Assembly: GCA_033032865.1 (NCBI GenBank)
Contig: JAWHQI010000099.1
Coordinates: 3,585,501 to 3,649,500 of the forward strand
Source: Dactylorhiza incarnata
Lineage: Eukaryota > Streptophyta > Magnoliopsida > Asparagales > Orchidaceae
Reading direction: 5' to 3'
DNA length: 64,000 bases
A model generated the notes under the pieces. That model searched no databases and was not told the origin of the DNA. It saw nothing but the letters and a program-made list of their open reading frames with translations. Of the stretch, positions 1-10,625 are shown piece after piece. A program made the translations under genes and the position numbers. Positions within the stretch are counted from its first letter, which is position 1. The number at the start of each line of letters is the position of its first letter.

Positions 1-1348
1 GGATATGCGTTTCTCGTTTATATGGCCTAAACGACAATGTCAAAGGTATGTAGGATTCGAATCATTTGTTTTTAGTCTTTTAGTATTTTCTACATTATAG
101 ATCGGATGGTCTAAGTTCAAAACATATAAACCATTAAACAATTGGGCAACACCATAACAAACATCATTCATAAAAATCGAACAACAATTGTTCTTAATTA
201 TAAACGAAAAGCCTTTCATGTCAAGACATGATATGGATATATTATTTCTAGTTATGGCTGGGACAAAATAACAATTATCTAATTCTATTACAAGCCCAGT
301 GGGCAAAGAAAGACAATAGACACCAACGACGACGGCAACAACTCTTGCTCAATACCCGACGCGCAGGTCTACCTCCCCTTTACCCAGTATTCTTCTCCTT
401 CTCAGTTCCTGCACATTTGTACAAATGTGAGAACCGCATCCGGTATCCAATACCCAAGATGAAGGAGCAGAAAGATTTATCTCTATAACATAAATACCTG
501 AAGTGGAAGTCACACTTCCCTTCTTCTTTTGCAGATCCTCAATGTAGAGGGGACAGTTCCGCCTCCAATGCCCCCCTGCCTTACCGCAGTGGTGGCATTT
601 TCCTTCCTTCGCCAGACCTTTCCTTTTCAGTGCAGAAGACTTGGGATCAAGATGAGACTTAGATCCTATCTTCGTCTTCATGAATCCCTTAGTCTCGCCC
701 TTGCTTTTATGCACCATCAGTATGGGGCTAGCAGGCTTGACCTTCTTCATATTATTTTCAGCAGTTCGCAACATGCCTAGGAGCTCGGGCAGTGTCTTGT
801 CTATTTCATTCATGTTATAGTTCAAGACGAACTGCTCATAACTGTCTGGAAACGATTGCAGGATCAGATCCGTGGCCAACTCTTGGCCCAAGGGAAAACC
901 CAGTCTTTCAAGGTTCTCTATATACCCAATCATTTTGAGTACGTGAGTCCCTACTGAGTTTCGAGCTCCCACTGCACTGAAATAATGCCTTAGATATGTC
1001 AAACCTCTCTTGTCGGGCTTGCCCCTCGAACATTTTCTTGAGGTGTTTGATTATCTCATAACCACACATGCTCTCATGTTGATTCTGAAGCTCAGAGGAC
1101 ATGGTAGCAAGCATGAGGTATTCCACATCCAAGGTATCATCCTGATACTTCTTGTAAGCATCTTTATCTGCTCTCAGAGCATTTCCGGTCGGCTCTGTGG
1201 GGGCTTCAACTTCCAAGACATAGAGCTTGCGCTCTTGCCTGAGAACAATTCTCAGGTTCCTATACCAGTCGAGGAAGTTCGTCCCATTGAGCTTGTCCTT
1301 CTCAAGAATAGCTCTCAGGGACAGGGTGGAGTGAGATCCACTTGCCAT
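1..1348 (-). pseudogene. Copia gag - zinc knuckle - protease - GAG-pre-integrase, broken and partial
   Basis: The frame starts at an ATG at 1348 (MASGSHSTLS). It encodes a copia gag of the UBN2 type (DWYRNLRIVLRQERKLYVLE) that would form the particle core. A 2-nt loss near 985, where C2 has a longer A run, shifts the frame. Gag continues in the next frame (1002 to 349) to the zinc knuckle and to the protease active site WVLDTGCGSH. The knuckle reads CHHCGKAGGHWRRNC, with one extra glycine compared with C2, so its spacing is CX2CX5HX4C and not CX2CX4HX4C. A TGA at 349-351 interrupts the frame. The same frame resumes (306 to 40) and meets a second TGA at 37-39, where C2 has the tryptophan of the LWHCRLGH motif. 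Homology then continues in frame to base 1. Confidence 0.92.
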
Positions 1349-2458
1349 GGAAATTCTACAATGAATTCACAAAACGTTTAGTACTGTATTTCGAAATACA
1401 TTTTATATTAATAAGGACTTTTATTAAAAGCTCCCACTATTTTTTTAATCAAATCGACAACCCTTAATTTCGATTTGGAGAGTTTATGCGAGCTTCTCTC
1501 TTAGTGGACAAGATCCGTATTTCACCAACACAACGAGTCCGCTTTGGCGTTCCTCTCATAATGCGCTTATTTAGGTAGACAACATTTGTCAATTGCATCA
1601 CTATGCAACTCTTGTATGGTTGGTGAATAACTCTTTATTCGCATCCATCATATGTAGCATGCCAAACCTATGCCTCTAGGCACTCAACCTTTGAGGTCAC
1701 CTAGTTAAGTTAGACTCAATGTAGACAGTGGGATATCACAATTATCCACTCGCACCCTAACCAAGATAGATTAATGCACCTTGCTTTGGCAAGCCCACAC
1801 TTCATCGATCGAGGCAGGAAGAGTGTCATCCATCGGAAGGCATCTGTATACTTAATATTGGACAAGGGATTTTATTTTTCATTTGATGAACATTTCATCG
1901 TGATTAACATTTAATCACCGTGCACATACACAAAATAGAAATACTCCATTCACAAAACAAATGCATCCCCTATGTGCACATAAAAGGATTATCAACAGTT
2001 TGATAAAAGGGGCTAAATCTGAATACTTTGAACACTTCTAAATCTCTAGATTTACATGCATTGAACTCAAGCAAAGAAACTCCACTTATGCAGTAGACAA
2101 GCTCGTCTCTCAATGTCAGATTAAAAATCCACGACATTTGGTTTCACAAACCAAATCGAGGGACAGTTACTGCAAAGGAGAAATAATCTCTAAAACAATG
2201 AAATCGCAATGCAATCACATGCGTTCCTGGCGGGGTTCCAAGGGGCCATGCCCCTGGCGGTGGTCTCGCTGACCGATCAGCGAGCGGGGTCAAGGGGCAG
2301 AGCCCGTGCGGGGTGCGGGGCAGAGCCCCGACCAAAATTTTGAAATCCCACCACCAGAAACCACACAAAAACACATCAAAAATGATGTTCCAAGAAGAAA
2401 TCTATACATTTAGAAGGCTTCCAAATTTCTAGATTTGCACGCACTTGATCGCAACCTA
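1349..2458 (-). other. Leader of C1 between primer-binding site and gag, with GC-rich hairpin
   Basis: No gene is visible. The stretch aligns with the C2 leader (57131-58325), including the segments around 1500-1860. At 2265-2284 there is a perfect hairpin with arms CTCGCTGA and TCAGCGAG. It sits in GC-rich repeats of the type CCCCTGGCGG/GGGGCAGAGCCC (about 2220-2335), unlike the AT-rich surroundings. A structured leader between PBS and gag is where retroelement RNA packaging or dimerisation signals usually lie, but that role is only inferred. Confidence 0.7.
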
Positions 2459-2470
2459 GCTCTGATACCA
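2459..2470 (-). promoter_or_regulatory. Primer-binding site of C1 (initiator tRNA-Met)
   Basis: The minus strand reads TGGTATCAGAGC, the classic plant Ty1/copia site complementary to the 3' end of initiator tRNA-Met. It is one base from the LTR end at 2472. C2 has the same site with the same one-base spacing. Confidence 0.95.
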
Positions 2471-2471
2471 C

Positions 2472-3582
2472 TGTTGAGTTTTTCTAAATACCATTCATAA
2501 TGATATGAACACATCAAATGTGCGCAGCGGAAGAAAACTAGAACAACCCAAAGAGTAAGGATCTTGCGGATCTCATGAATCAAAATATTAGGAAAGCAAA
2601 AACAATATACCTTCGCGGGATTGAGTCAATACTCAACCAAGGTGCTCCAAGAAGGAATCCGGTTGACTAAATCTGAGTTCCAAGAACCGAAATGTATCGG
2701 CTCCTCTACAACGATCCACACGAACGATGGAGAACCCCAAAGCCTTGTTGAACAAGGAATGGGTCAGAGTAGGAAGCTCTCAGCGTCCCCACGGACTGCT
2801 AGATCCGAGACAGGGGGGGCGGCGACCGTCGGCGGCGGATCTCGGCGGACGGAAAGAACGAGAAGCCCTCTTGCGGGACTTTTCCGGACGGCTGTTGTCA
2901 TCTAAAATCGCGAAGAAAGGTTCAGTCTATCCCGTATCTTTCGAAGACCTAATCGCGTTCGTTTTATACGCAAGGTATAAAACAGGCTATCCGCGGACCA
3001 GAGGAAAAACAGAACATTTCTGTCTAGATTTACACATTCGCCGAATTTAACATATTTGGCTAAACGCTTTAGCCAATTCGACTCAGATTCCGCGAAACCC
3101 TTTCGACGAATTCGTCTATATAAATTCGGCTATATAAATTCGGTTATATGATTTCAACAAAACAATTTCGTTTATATAAATTCGGCGAAACCCTTTAGCC
3201 GAATTTGTCACTTATTCAACTAAACACTTTAGCCAAATTTGACTTAGCCGAATTCGTCTAAACCCTTTTGCCGAATTCGTCTAAACCCTTTAGCCGAATT
3301 CGTCTAAACCCTTTAGCCGAATTCATCTAAACCCTTTAGCCGAATTATCTAGTATAAATTCATTCGTTTAAACACTTCAAACGATTTCCTATTGAGACAT
3401 TCTCAACTTGATTCCAAGCAGTCACAGGATTGGTCCTCCACTCATATCCAATATGAGTAAGGCCAACACAATCCATTCTCCAACTTCTCCAAATGCTTTT
3501 ATGTGCGACCTTATAGGCTCATATTGCGTTGGCAGTAAGACTAACTATTGATTGCTTTGAGATCACCTCAGAAACTCTAACA
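2472..3582 (-). repeat. 5' LTR of C1, 1111 bp
   Basis: On the minus strand the LTR starts TGTTAGAG at 3582 and ends CTCAACA at 2472. Its first ~170 bases align with the start of the C2 LTR, sharing ACTGCCAACGC and GGTCGCACATAA, which fixes the outer boundary. TATAAAAC-like boxes on the minus strand lie at about 2960-2985. Many copies of a GAATTCGTC-type motif fill 3065-3350. The neighbouring base 3583 is G0 gag. Confidence 0.9.
3247..3338 (-). repeat. Tandem array of four 23-bp units in the C1 LTR
   Basis: Units start at 3247, 3270, 3293 and 3316, with a partial fifth at 3339. Each begins GCCGAATTCGTC and ends with AACCCTTTA or AACCCTTTT. Looser copies extend back to about 3065. The array lies upstream of the TATA-like boxes in the direction of C1 transcription. 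The C2 LTR shares the GAATTCGTC core but expanded a different, 38-bp unit. Confidence 0.9.
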
Positions 3583-3583
3583 C

Positions 3584-4845
3584 TATGGTAGTCGCCAATA
3601 CGGTGAGTATGGAGGTGATACTCGTCAGGGGGAGGATCATCGCCAGATAGGTGGGAGGAGCCCATTCTGCATGGATATTCTTGTTGCGCCCTTTCCGGAA
3701 GGGTTCAGAGATCCCGTGATGAATTACTACTCAAGGAGGGATGACCCTATCCATCACATCCAATGGTTCGAAGATGTAGACTCCATCCGAACCATGTCGG
3801 ATGCCTTCAAATGTAGGCTCTTTGCTATCACCTTCAAAGGGAAGGCCAGGGACTGGTTCCATAAATTGCCAGTAGCATCGATCTACTTCTTCGAGGATCT
3901 GTGTCGGGGGTTGATGATGCGGTTCGCCGCGGCCAAGAAGATGAAGAAGGAGGCAACAACCCTTTTCCATCTGGTATAAGGAGCAAAGGAGACGTTGGGG
4001 CACTATATCGATTGCTTCCAGGAGGAAGTGTTGGACATCCAGGAGGTGGATGGCCCCACATTGCAACTTGCCCTGACGTTTGGCCAAAGCGAAGTCCACT
4101 TCAAGTTGGAGCTCTGTAGGAATCCTACATATTCGTAGGACAATCATATCGAGAGAGCCAACGTGTTTGTTCAGGGGGAGGCTTCTTTGCCAGGCTCGCC
4201 AAGCTGATCAGGGAGGAGGAGGAAGAAGAAGAGAAGACCCCCGAGAGAAGGAAGAAAGAAGAGCCCTGGATAGCGGAGAAGAGGAAGCCAGAGGAAAAGC
4301 GAAGGGAAGAAAAGAAGAGGGATGAGCCCAAGAAGGAAGAGACAAGAAGAAACGATGAGAGGAGACTCATCATGGCTCCGGAACATCGAGAAGAAGAAAG
4401 GCGCTACTAGGTTCTCGTTAACCGGCCACCATGGAGGCCAGCAGGACGGTTTCAGTGATAGGGTCAGGGAATAAGATCCCCAGAGAGAAGGAACTTCAAC
4501 TAGCCAGAGATGCGTCAAGGAAGAGGAAGAGAGGAAGCGATGGCAGTTGACGGCATGACAACCGGCATGGTCGGAAGAATCAGTGGAGGAGGCCGCAGGT
4601 GGAGGAGATCCCCCTCTATTGTGATCTGCATCAGGTGGAGGGACACGGGATGAAGGCTTGCCTAGATTTTTGGGAAGCCAGGAGGAGGTTGGAAGCAGGA
4701 GAAGCAGGAGGAGAGCAATGGAGGATAAAACCCCCCGTCGAGCTGCCGACGGTGCAAGCCATTGCTCGAAGGAGGAATGAAGATCGGATTGACCATGGAG
4801 GTCGAGGAGACATCGCCTAGGGAGGTAGAGGAGGAGTGGGGGTGA
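3584..4845 (+). pseudogene. Ty3/Tat gag, interrupted at 5' end by C1
   Basis: The frame is open from the C1 junction (3584) through an internal ATG at 3671 to a TAA after TLFHLV (3977-3979). The Retrotrans_gag core is visible: MDILVAPFPEGF, DDPIHHIQWFEDV, AFKCRLFAITFKGKARDWFHKLP. After the stop the same frame continues with recognisable gag (ETLGHYIDCFQEEVLDIQ) to about 4180. A purine-rich, Glu/Arg/Lys-rich stretch follows (4200-4560). In another frame lies the zinc-binding motif YCDLHQVEGHGMKAC (about 4617-4661), typical of Tat gag. The N-terminus of gag lies beyond C1, outside the window. Minus-strand ORFs across this purine-rich region are shadows. Confidence 0.85.
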
Positions 4846-4929
4846 TCCACAGGGGAGCAGGGCTAGGAGCTTCCTGCAAGGGTAGCCTCCATCAGATTTA
4901 TCGAAGGAGTGTCGCCTCAACCTCGCAAG

Positions 4930-7233
4930 AACCGCCCCCTATTGGAGGAGATCACCTTTTCATAGGAGGACATGCTGGGGAATGAGAACCCCTTTCATGA
5001 TTCCCTCGTGATACATACAGCAGAGGAGGACTTCACCGTTGATCAGATTCTGATCGATAACGGTAGCTCCGTGAACGTCGTCTTCAAAGAGACGTTCGTC
5101 AGGATGGGCGTCGGAACAGAAAGAGTCCGGGCATTGGATGGTCCCCTCTTTGACTTCTCAGGATAAGAGAAGGAGGTGGAAGGAGGAGTACATCTCCTTG
5201 TAACACTCAGTGGCACCACCCTCAAGTGCCGCTTCATCATCGTCGACGCCCCGAGCTGCTACAAGGCTATCTTCGGAAGGCCGCTTCTCAACATCTTCAA
5301 GGTCGTCCCGTCCTCCTACCATTAGTGCCTCAAGTACTTCCAGGGAGATGTCCAGGTGAGGATTGGGAGAGATCCAAGAGCCGCCCGCGAGTGCTCCCTC
5401 AGCGCGGTCAGCACCATCAGCTGGATGGCTGACGCAGAGGAGTTTGAAAGAGTGCTGGGGAGCATGATCAGACTGGAAGTAGGTGAAGATGTGGAAGAGA
5501 TCGAGGTACTCTCCAAGGTAGGAGTATCTGGGTTGCTGAAGATCAGAGGATCACTGAAGATCAGCGAGAAGTTGGAGATGGCGGCATGTCTGCAAGAGAA
5601 CGTCGACATCTTTGCCTGGAGTGTTGCTGAGATGTCGGGGATCGATCCTGAGGTTGCCTGCCATCACCTCAATCTCGACCCTCTGCAAAGCCCGTTCGCC
5701 AGAAGAAGAGGACAAGTGTCGCCATGTTGGGGATACTATCCGGGAAGAAGTGAATAAGCTGCTTGAAGCAGTCTTTGTGTCAGAGATCCAGTACCCAGGT
5801 TGGGTCTTGAACATTGTAATGGTGAAAAAGGCTGGGGGCAGCTGGAGGATGTGTGTAGATTTTTTGTTGTTGAATAAAAGTCGGATAAAGGATTATTATC
5901 CCTTGCCTTGAATCGACGTGCTGGTTGATTTAGCCGTCAGTTTTTCTGCAGTGAGCTTCCTTGATGCGTTTTCAAGATACCACCAGATCCAGATGCATCC
6001 TCCTGACTGCCGTGATGTCTCCTTCATCACTGGTGATGGCTGCTACAACTATAATATGATGCCCTTTGGGCTAAAGAATGCAGGGGTTACCTACCAGCGG
6101 ATGATGGACCATGTCTTCAAGGAGAAGAAGGGGAGGAATTTAGAAGTGTACGTAGACGACCTCTTGATCAAAAGCAAGAGCATACAAGAGTATGTAGACA
6201 ATCTGGTGGAGACCTTCGCGATGCTCAGAAGATTTAAGATGAGGCTCAACCCTGCAAAGTGCATATTTGGGGAAGGAAGGGGGAAGTTCTTGGGGCATCT
6301 CCTCACCCCAAAGGGAGTGGAGCCCAACCCTGACAAGCTTAATGAAATCCTGGAGATGACCTCGCCAAAGACCGTGAAGGAAGTGCAAAGGATGACTAAA
6401 AGGCTGGCTGGTGTTAGCCGCTTCCTGTCAAAGGCCGGGGAGAAGTGCTCTCCATTCTTCAAGACGCTCATAAAGAATGAAGGCTTTGAGTGGTCCGAAG
6501 AGTGTGTGAAGGCATTCAAGAGGCTAAAGCAACAGCTAACCCGGACACCTCTCCTCCAAAGTCCAAAAGAAGGCAAAGACCTAATCATCTACTTAGGAGT
6601 AGGGGCGGAAGCAGTAAGTTCTGTTCTCATCCGAGAATAAGGGAAGAAGCAGCTTCCAATCTACTAGGTCAGCCAGGTGCTGAAGAAGGCGGAGTTGAGG
6701 TATCCAATCCTGGAGAAGCTCGCCTTCGCCTTGGTGGTGTCGGCGCTGAATCTCCAACTTTATTTTCAAGCTCACTCCATCTGGGTCGTGATGGATCACC
6801 CTCTTTGAAGTATCCTAGAAGGAGTGGAACATTCAGGAAGGCAGGCGAAATGGTTGGTAGAACTCAGCGAGTTCGACATTTCCTTCTCGCCCCGGGTGGC
6901 GATCAAAGCGCAGGCTGTGGAGGACTTCTTAGCTGACTTCTCGGTAGAAGCAGAGTTGGGAGAGGAAGATTCTAATCTTGTTCCATGGAAGATGTTTGTG
7001 GACGGAGCTTCGGGAAGGAGCTCTGTGGGAGTAGGCATCGTGCTTGTCAACCCACAGGGAACTAGGATCGAGCAAGCAGTCGAGATCCACTTCCCCGTCA
7101 CGAACAATCAAACGGAGTATAAGGCCATAGTGGCAGGCTTGCGCATCACAATGGAGTTGGGCATCCAAGATATCAGGGCTTTCACTGATTTAATGGTAGT
7201 CACATCACAAATTCGGGAAGAGTTCGAAGCACG
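4930..7233 (+). pseudogene. Ty3/Tat protease - reverse transcriptase - RNase H, broken
   Basis: Protease: LIDNGSSVNVV at about 5056-5088, with Asn where most families have Thr or Ser. CYKAIFGRPLL follows near 5260. The linker 5356-5700 ends in a frameshift around 5700. RT runs from about 5755 to 6640, with VDFLLLNKS, FLDAFSRYHQIQM, the MMPFGLKNAG motif and an intact YVDD catalytic box near 6148-6159. A TGA at 5909-5911 interrupts RT and a TAA at 6638-6640 ends the longest piece. The same frame carries RNase H (to about 6940) and the second RNase H (WKMFVDGASGRSS, NNQTEYKAIVAGLRI) until A1 cuts it at 7233. At least two frameshifts and five stops are visible. Confidence 0.9.
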
Positions 7234-8694
7234 TGATGAGTCCCAATTATATACACATTTTTGGACTCATCTGGGCCGATTTTCTAGTCTTTGCACTTCA
7301 CTTTAGACATGTTTTCATTCCTATTTAATACTCCATGCTAAGTGCACTTCTAGGCCCATTTTGATGTTATTTCTTGTTCATCTTCGTTACTAGTCTTCAT
7401 GCAGTGTTAAGTGCCACCTTCAGTGGCTAGACTGGTGTTGTATGCTGGAACAGGAGTCGTGCAGGTGTTCCCGGTACAATTCTGTACAGGAACACTGCGC
7501 ACGATCACTGGCTCTATCGCGCACGACCACTGGTCGTGCGCCACTGATCGTGCGCACTTAACGCCCATTTTATGAGTTCTGTCTGGCTTATCGCACGACC
7601 ATTTACGATAGTGCGCACGACCACTGGTCGTGCGTCACTGTTCGTGCGAATATGTATTTTATAAATTTCTTTCATTTCAGGCTCCCTCCAGGCAGCGCGC
7701 ACGATCGCAGAACTCCAGTGCGCACGACCACTGGTCGTGCGCCAATGACCGTGCGCAGTATTCGTTTCAGCTCCTATAAATATCCTGTTCGGGAATTAGG
7801 GTGGGATCACGATCGGGAACTCCGTTCAGTCCGCCGTTTTCGCCCTTTCCACAAGTTTTCCACCCCCCTAGGCCTCCTCCATCATCCTTGAGCTCCAAGG
7901 AGAGGTTTCTAGCCCAAAGATCGCCAACATCGAGCAAGGAGGTCGTGCATCGGAGGAGATTGGATCGTGACACGAAGAAGACGAGCCATTGGGAGGAAGT
8001 GACAGCCCTCCTCTACCTCGGACGCAGTTGAAGACCGAGCTTGGTCGCAGATTGACAACCCAGCGATTCCAACCGTGAATCTTCGGCAAGGCTTCGGATG
8101 TGGTCGACTCCTTTACTCTCTTTTTCCTCCCTTATGTTGTTGATTGTATAAACTAGTTCCCTCTATATTTTGATGATGTATGCTATGAACAATATTGCTT
8201 AATGTTTATTTCATTTATTTGGAAACATTTAGTTCATGTGTGCTTATTGAGGTGCGCCCCCATCTAATTTCCATTCCACCATCGTGTTCGGTGCCGCCCT
8301 AGCAATTGCTAGTGGCGTGATTGTCGAAGAGGTGCCGGCGACCCTCATTCCGCTAGCCTACTCGTCCATCCGCCCTTACAAAGTAGCACGTTCAAGGCCT
8401 ACGTAGTCTTCCATCCCGCCGAGGGAAGCTTTGCATAGCAGCATTGCATAGGAGTAATTATAGTATTTTCTCTTTATTTTCCACAATCCAAAACTCCCGT
8501 TTCCGCATCCATCCGCTCGAAAGGACTTCAATCTTAAGTCCTTCCTCGATAATAAACTCCACCTTACTGTGTTCCTTTGAGATCGATACTTGGGGATTCA
8601 TTCCCATTTTATATTACTTGAACGATCGGTACACTGCCGTTTCGTGTCGCAGTCGAGCTACCGCCTATAGCGGTGTGTGAGATTTGCGCCATCA
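7234..8694 (+). repeat. 5' LTR of A1, 1461 bp
   Basis: It starts TGATGAGTCCC at the break in the G0 RNase H frame and ends GCGCCATCA six bases before the primer site. The first ~698 bases are repeated at 13797-14496. U3 holds three palindromes with arms GCGCACGACCA and TGGTCGTGCGC (7519-7541, 7613-7634, 7720-7742), several half-sites, and a TATAAATA box at 7775-7782. No gene is present: short ORFs here (7514-7973, 7801-8031) are shadows running across both strands of the repeat. Confidence 0.92.
7519..7782 (+). promoter_or_regulatory. A1 LTR promoter: palindrome array and TATA box
   Basis: Three near-perfect palindromes, with 10-11-bp arms around a single central base, lie 7519-7541, 7613-7634 and 7720-7742. 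TATAAATA follows 33 bp after the third (7775-7782). Additional GCGCACGATC and CGTGCGC half-sites lie between them. The same array is present in the 3' LTR at about 14082-14340, with several substitutions. Function as enhancer or protein-binding site is inferred from position. Confidence 0.75.
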
Positions 8695-8700
8695 AGTTTT

Positions 8701-8718
8701 TGGCGCCGTTGCCGGGGA
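8701..8718 (+). promoter_or_regulatory. Primer-binding site of A1 (tRNA-Asp type)
   Basis: TGGCGCCGTTGCCGGGGA lies six bases after the LTR end. This sequence is known from plant Athila-type elements and matches the 3' end of tRNA-Asp. A2 has the same arrangement with two changed bases (TGGTTCCGTTGCCGGGG). Confidence 0.9.
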
Positions 8719-8909
8719 ACACAGACGTGTGAGTTTTCTGGAGAGGGAGAACCCGAGAGAGAAGCCCTTCCATTTGCAAATTGCATTTCTTTGTTTTATT
8801 TCTTTTTATTCCATTTTCCTGTTTTAATTAGGTTGCTTTAGTAATTTTTGTTAGGTGTAGTATTTTGCACAATAGCATTTTTATTTTTGAATCGTTTTAT
8901 CTTCGCACT

Positions 8910-10145
8910 ATGTGGGCACATCTTACTTTCCGTTGCCGTTGGTCTGGAGCTACCTCCCACTCTAGTGATGAATGCCCTACGGAGAATAGTAGTCATAATT
9001 CTTATAGCCCAGCATATGGAGCACCGACTTCGTCTGATACTCCATATGGTGCGTGTAAGTCTTATGGCTACTCTGCTGAGCCTTTACCGTCTTACATCTT
9101 TTCGGCTTCAACACCCGCTGTGCCAAAGAAGCCCGCTAGGCAGTGCCGGTTTTGTCGGAGCACTGATCATGTCTTGAAGGACTGTGCTGAGTATTTTCGC
9201 CAATTGGACGAGGATGACGAGCCGGATATCCGGATCGTCCCAACTCCTAACTCTGGCGGCACACCTTCAACATCCGGTTATGTGTCTTTGTCACCTTCAC
9301 ATCTTGAAGGGAATGGCATGGATTCGGTCACTGGATGTGCGGCTGATCTATGCACCGATATTGCTGAGCCTATTCTCCATGTGCATCCACCACCCCTAGT
9401 GGATTCGATTCTTTGTGAGGAATCGGTGCTCGACTTTTATCCGAGCACTACTCCTCTCCCTGTTGTGCATACTACTTTCGTCTCTGACGACATTGTTGAG
9501 GATGTGTCGCGGGATGAGGCTGGCGATTTATGTGTTATGCTAGCTCCTATGGAGGAGGACAACCTTCTAGGTGAAGAGGAGATTTCCTCAACGCCGGTGG
9601 AGGAAGTCCAAATCTTGGGCATGGCCACTGTCGATCCCGCTGAACCTTACGACATTGATGACAATGCAAACATTATTTTACTTCCCCAACCTGATGGGAG
9701 TGAGACCGGGATCACTCCCCCGATTGATGTTTATTTATGTTCTTCGTCTTCTTTATTTCTTGATCCCCTTCCTTCATCTGAGTCTGTGCAGGTTGAATCT
9801 TCACAGGTACTTCAGGAGGACTTGGAGCTTTTTGCTCAAGTCAATGATGAGAGCATCCTTTCATGTAAGGAGGATTATTCTCCCTCCGTTGAGGAAGCCC
9901 CACTCATTGCCTTCGCCTCCTGCTGTCCCCCTGTTGACGACACCTTGCTATGCAAGGATGTGTTTGGTGAGTTGAGTGAGGATACCCCCCTCTCTTCTTA
10001 TCTTCTGTTTCCTCTACCTGTGTTAAGTAGGTATTATCATTTGTGTAGAGGAGTAACTAATCTGTCGCCGTATCGGTACCCGCTACCGACACGCGTATTA
10101 GAACAGTTACCTGTTCATTTTCACTATCATACGCCTATCAGTTAA
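8910..10145 (+). CDS. Zinc-knuckle acidic protein of A1, 411 aa, unknown function
   Basis: The frame is open from about 8865, but the first ATG is at 8910, giving 411 residues (start MWAHLTFRCRWSG). Near the N-terminus is a motif CRWSGATSHSSDEC, which has the CX2CX4HX4C layout but serine at the second cysteine (TCT, one base from TGT). About 70 residues further, an intact knuckle CRFCRSTDHVLKDC follows. The rest is strongly acidic and Ser/Pro-rich (DEDDEPDIRI, MEEDNLLGEEE) without recognisable domains, and ends in HYHTPIS. It sits where gag is expected, just after the PBS, so nucleic-acid binding is likely. No Retrotrans_gag core is seen. Plus-strand ORFs at 9184-9399 and 9571-9975 are shadows. 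This is the only undamaged long ORF of A1. Confidence 0.7.
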   Translation: MWAHLTFRCRWSGATSHSSDECPTENSSHNSYSPAYGAPTSSDTPYGACKSYGYSAEPLPSYIFSASTPAVPKKPARQCRFCRSTDHVLKDCAEYFRQLDEDDEPDIRIVPTPNSGGTPSTSGYVSLSPSHLEGNGMDSVTGCAADLCTDIAEPILHVHPPPLVDSILCEESVLDFYPSTTPLPVVHTTFVSDDIVEDVSRDEAGDLCVMLAPMEEDNLLGEEEISSTPVEEVQILGMATVDPAEPYDIDDNANIILLPQPDGSETGITPPIDVYLCSSSSLFLDPLPSSESVQVESSQVLQEDLELFAQVNDESILSCKEDYSPSVEEAPLIAFASCCPPVDDTLLCKDVFGELSEDTPLSSYLLFPLPVLSRYYHLCRGVTNLSPYRYPLPTRVLEQLPVHFHYHTPIS

Positions 10146-10625
10146 TATACATCTAAAACTCTTAAATAAGTCCCGTTGGGGGGACATGTAGCCCAACAGT
10201 TATCTAGGATTAATCTTTTTCTTCGTATTTGCATTGTTCTCCTTTCTACCTTATTTTCTTACTTTAAATTAGTTTTTATTACGGCTGCGTTTGGCCCCTC
10301 ATGCGCGGTGGACCCTGGAACGCTCATGGGGCGCGGTGGATTCAGTTTTCATGAAAAAAGCTGGACGCCAGAAAATTTCCTTCGCGCACGATCGATGGTC
10401 GTGCGCAGTATTTAACGCGCACGATCATTGATCGTGCGATCGGCCCAGTTTCTTTATAAAAACCGGTTCGCCCGGGCCCTGTGTACGCATCCTAGGTCTT
10501 CGCTTCCGTCGTCCTCTCGCTACAGTTCGTGCGCCGTTTCCGCTGGGTGCTCGCCGATCGTGCGTCCTCCCTCCCTCCGGTGAGCCCATTTCGTTTCTTC
10601 CTCCTTCCCTTGCCCTAATCCCACC
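10146..10625 (+). promoter_or_regulatory. Internal promoter-like block of A1 (palindromes at 10384-10406 and 10417-10438, TATA at 10455)
   Basis: This gap between the two A1 ORFs has no gene. It carries two palindromes like those of the LTR. The first spans 10384-10406 (8-bp arms GCGCACGA/TCGTGCGC). The second spans 10418-10438 (10-bp arms CGCACGATCA/TGATCGTGCG). Both are followed by TATAAAAA at 10455-10462, and the ATHILA-like ORF starts 164 bp downstream. The string GTGCGCAGTATT occurs both here (10401) and in the LTR just before its TATA box (7751). The layout suggests a second start for a subgenomic mRNA of the downstream ORF. Confidence 0.6.

Larger units (their letters stand above)
1..3582 (-). 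mobile_element. C1: Ty1/copia LTR retrotransposon, 5' half, truncated by window edge
   Basis: Reading on the minus strand, the order is LTR (3582 to 2472), primer-binding site, about 1.1 kb of leader, gag, zinc knuckle, protease and the start of the integrase region, where the window ends. The coding part and the first ~170 bp of the LTR are clearly related to C2 at 56184-64000, so both belong to one family or two sister families. The LTR ends directly inside the gag frame of the Ty3 element G0, so C1 inserted into G0. The other LTR and the matching target duplication lie left of the window. The element is coding-dead because of one frameshift and two stop codons. Confidence 0.93.

Noticed and set aside
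2144..2374. 76-codon minus-strand ORF in the C1 leader
   Set aside because: It covers the GC-rich hairpin repeats and is not kept as a frame in C2.
4171..4920. 249-codon minus-strand ORF
   Set aside because: It is antisense to the purine-rich Glu/Arg gag linker of G0; the Leu/Ser/Phe-rich product is the expected shadow.
7496..7770. CRISPR-like array of regularly placed palindromes
   Set aside because: Spacing is irregular, units sit in an LTR promoter and both LTRs carry them; the genome is a plant.
8848..9177. 109-codon plus-strand ORF overlapping the A1 zinc-knuckle ORF
   Set aside because: Alternative frame of the longer ORF; hydrophobic runs reflect codon shift, and both knuckles are in the other frame.
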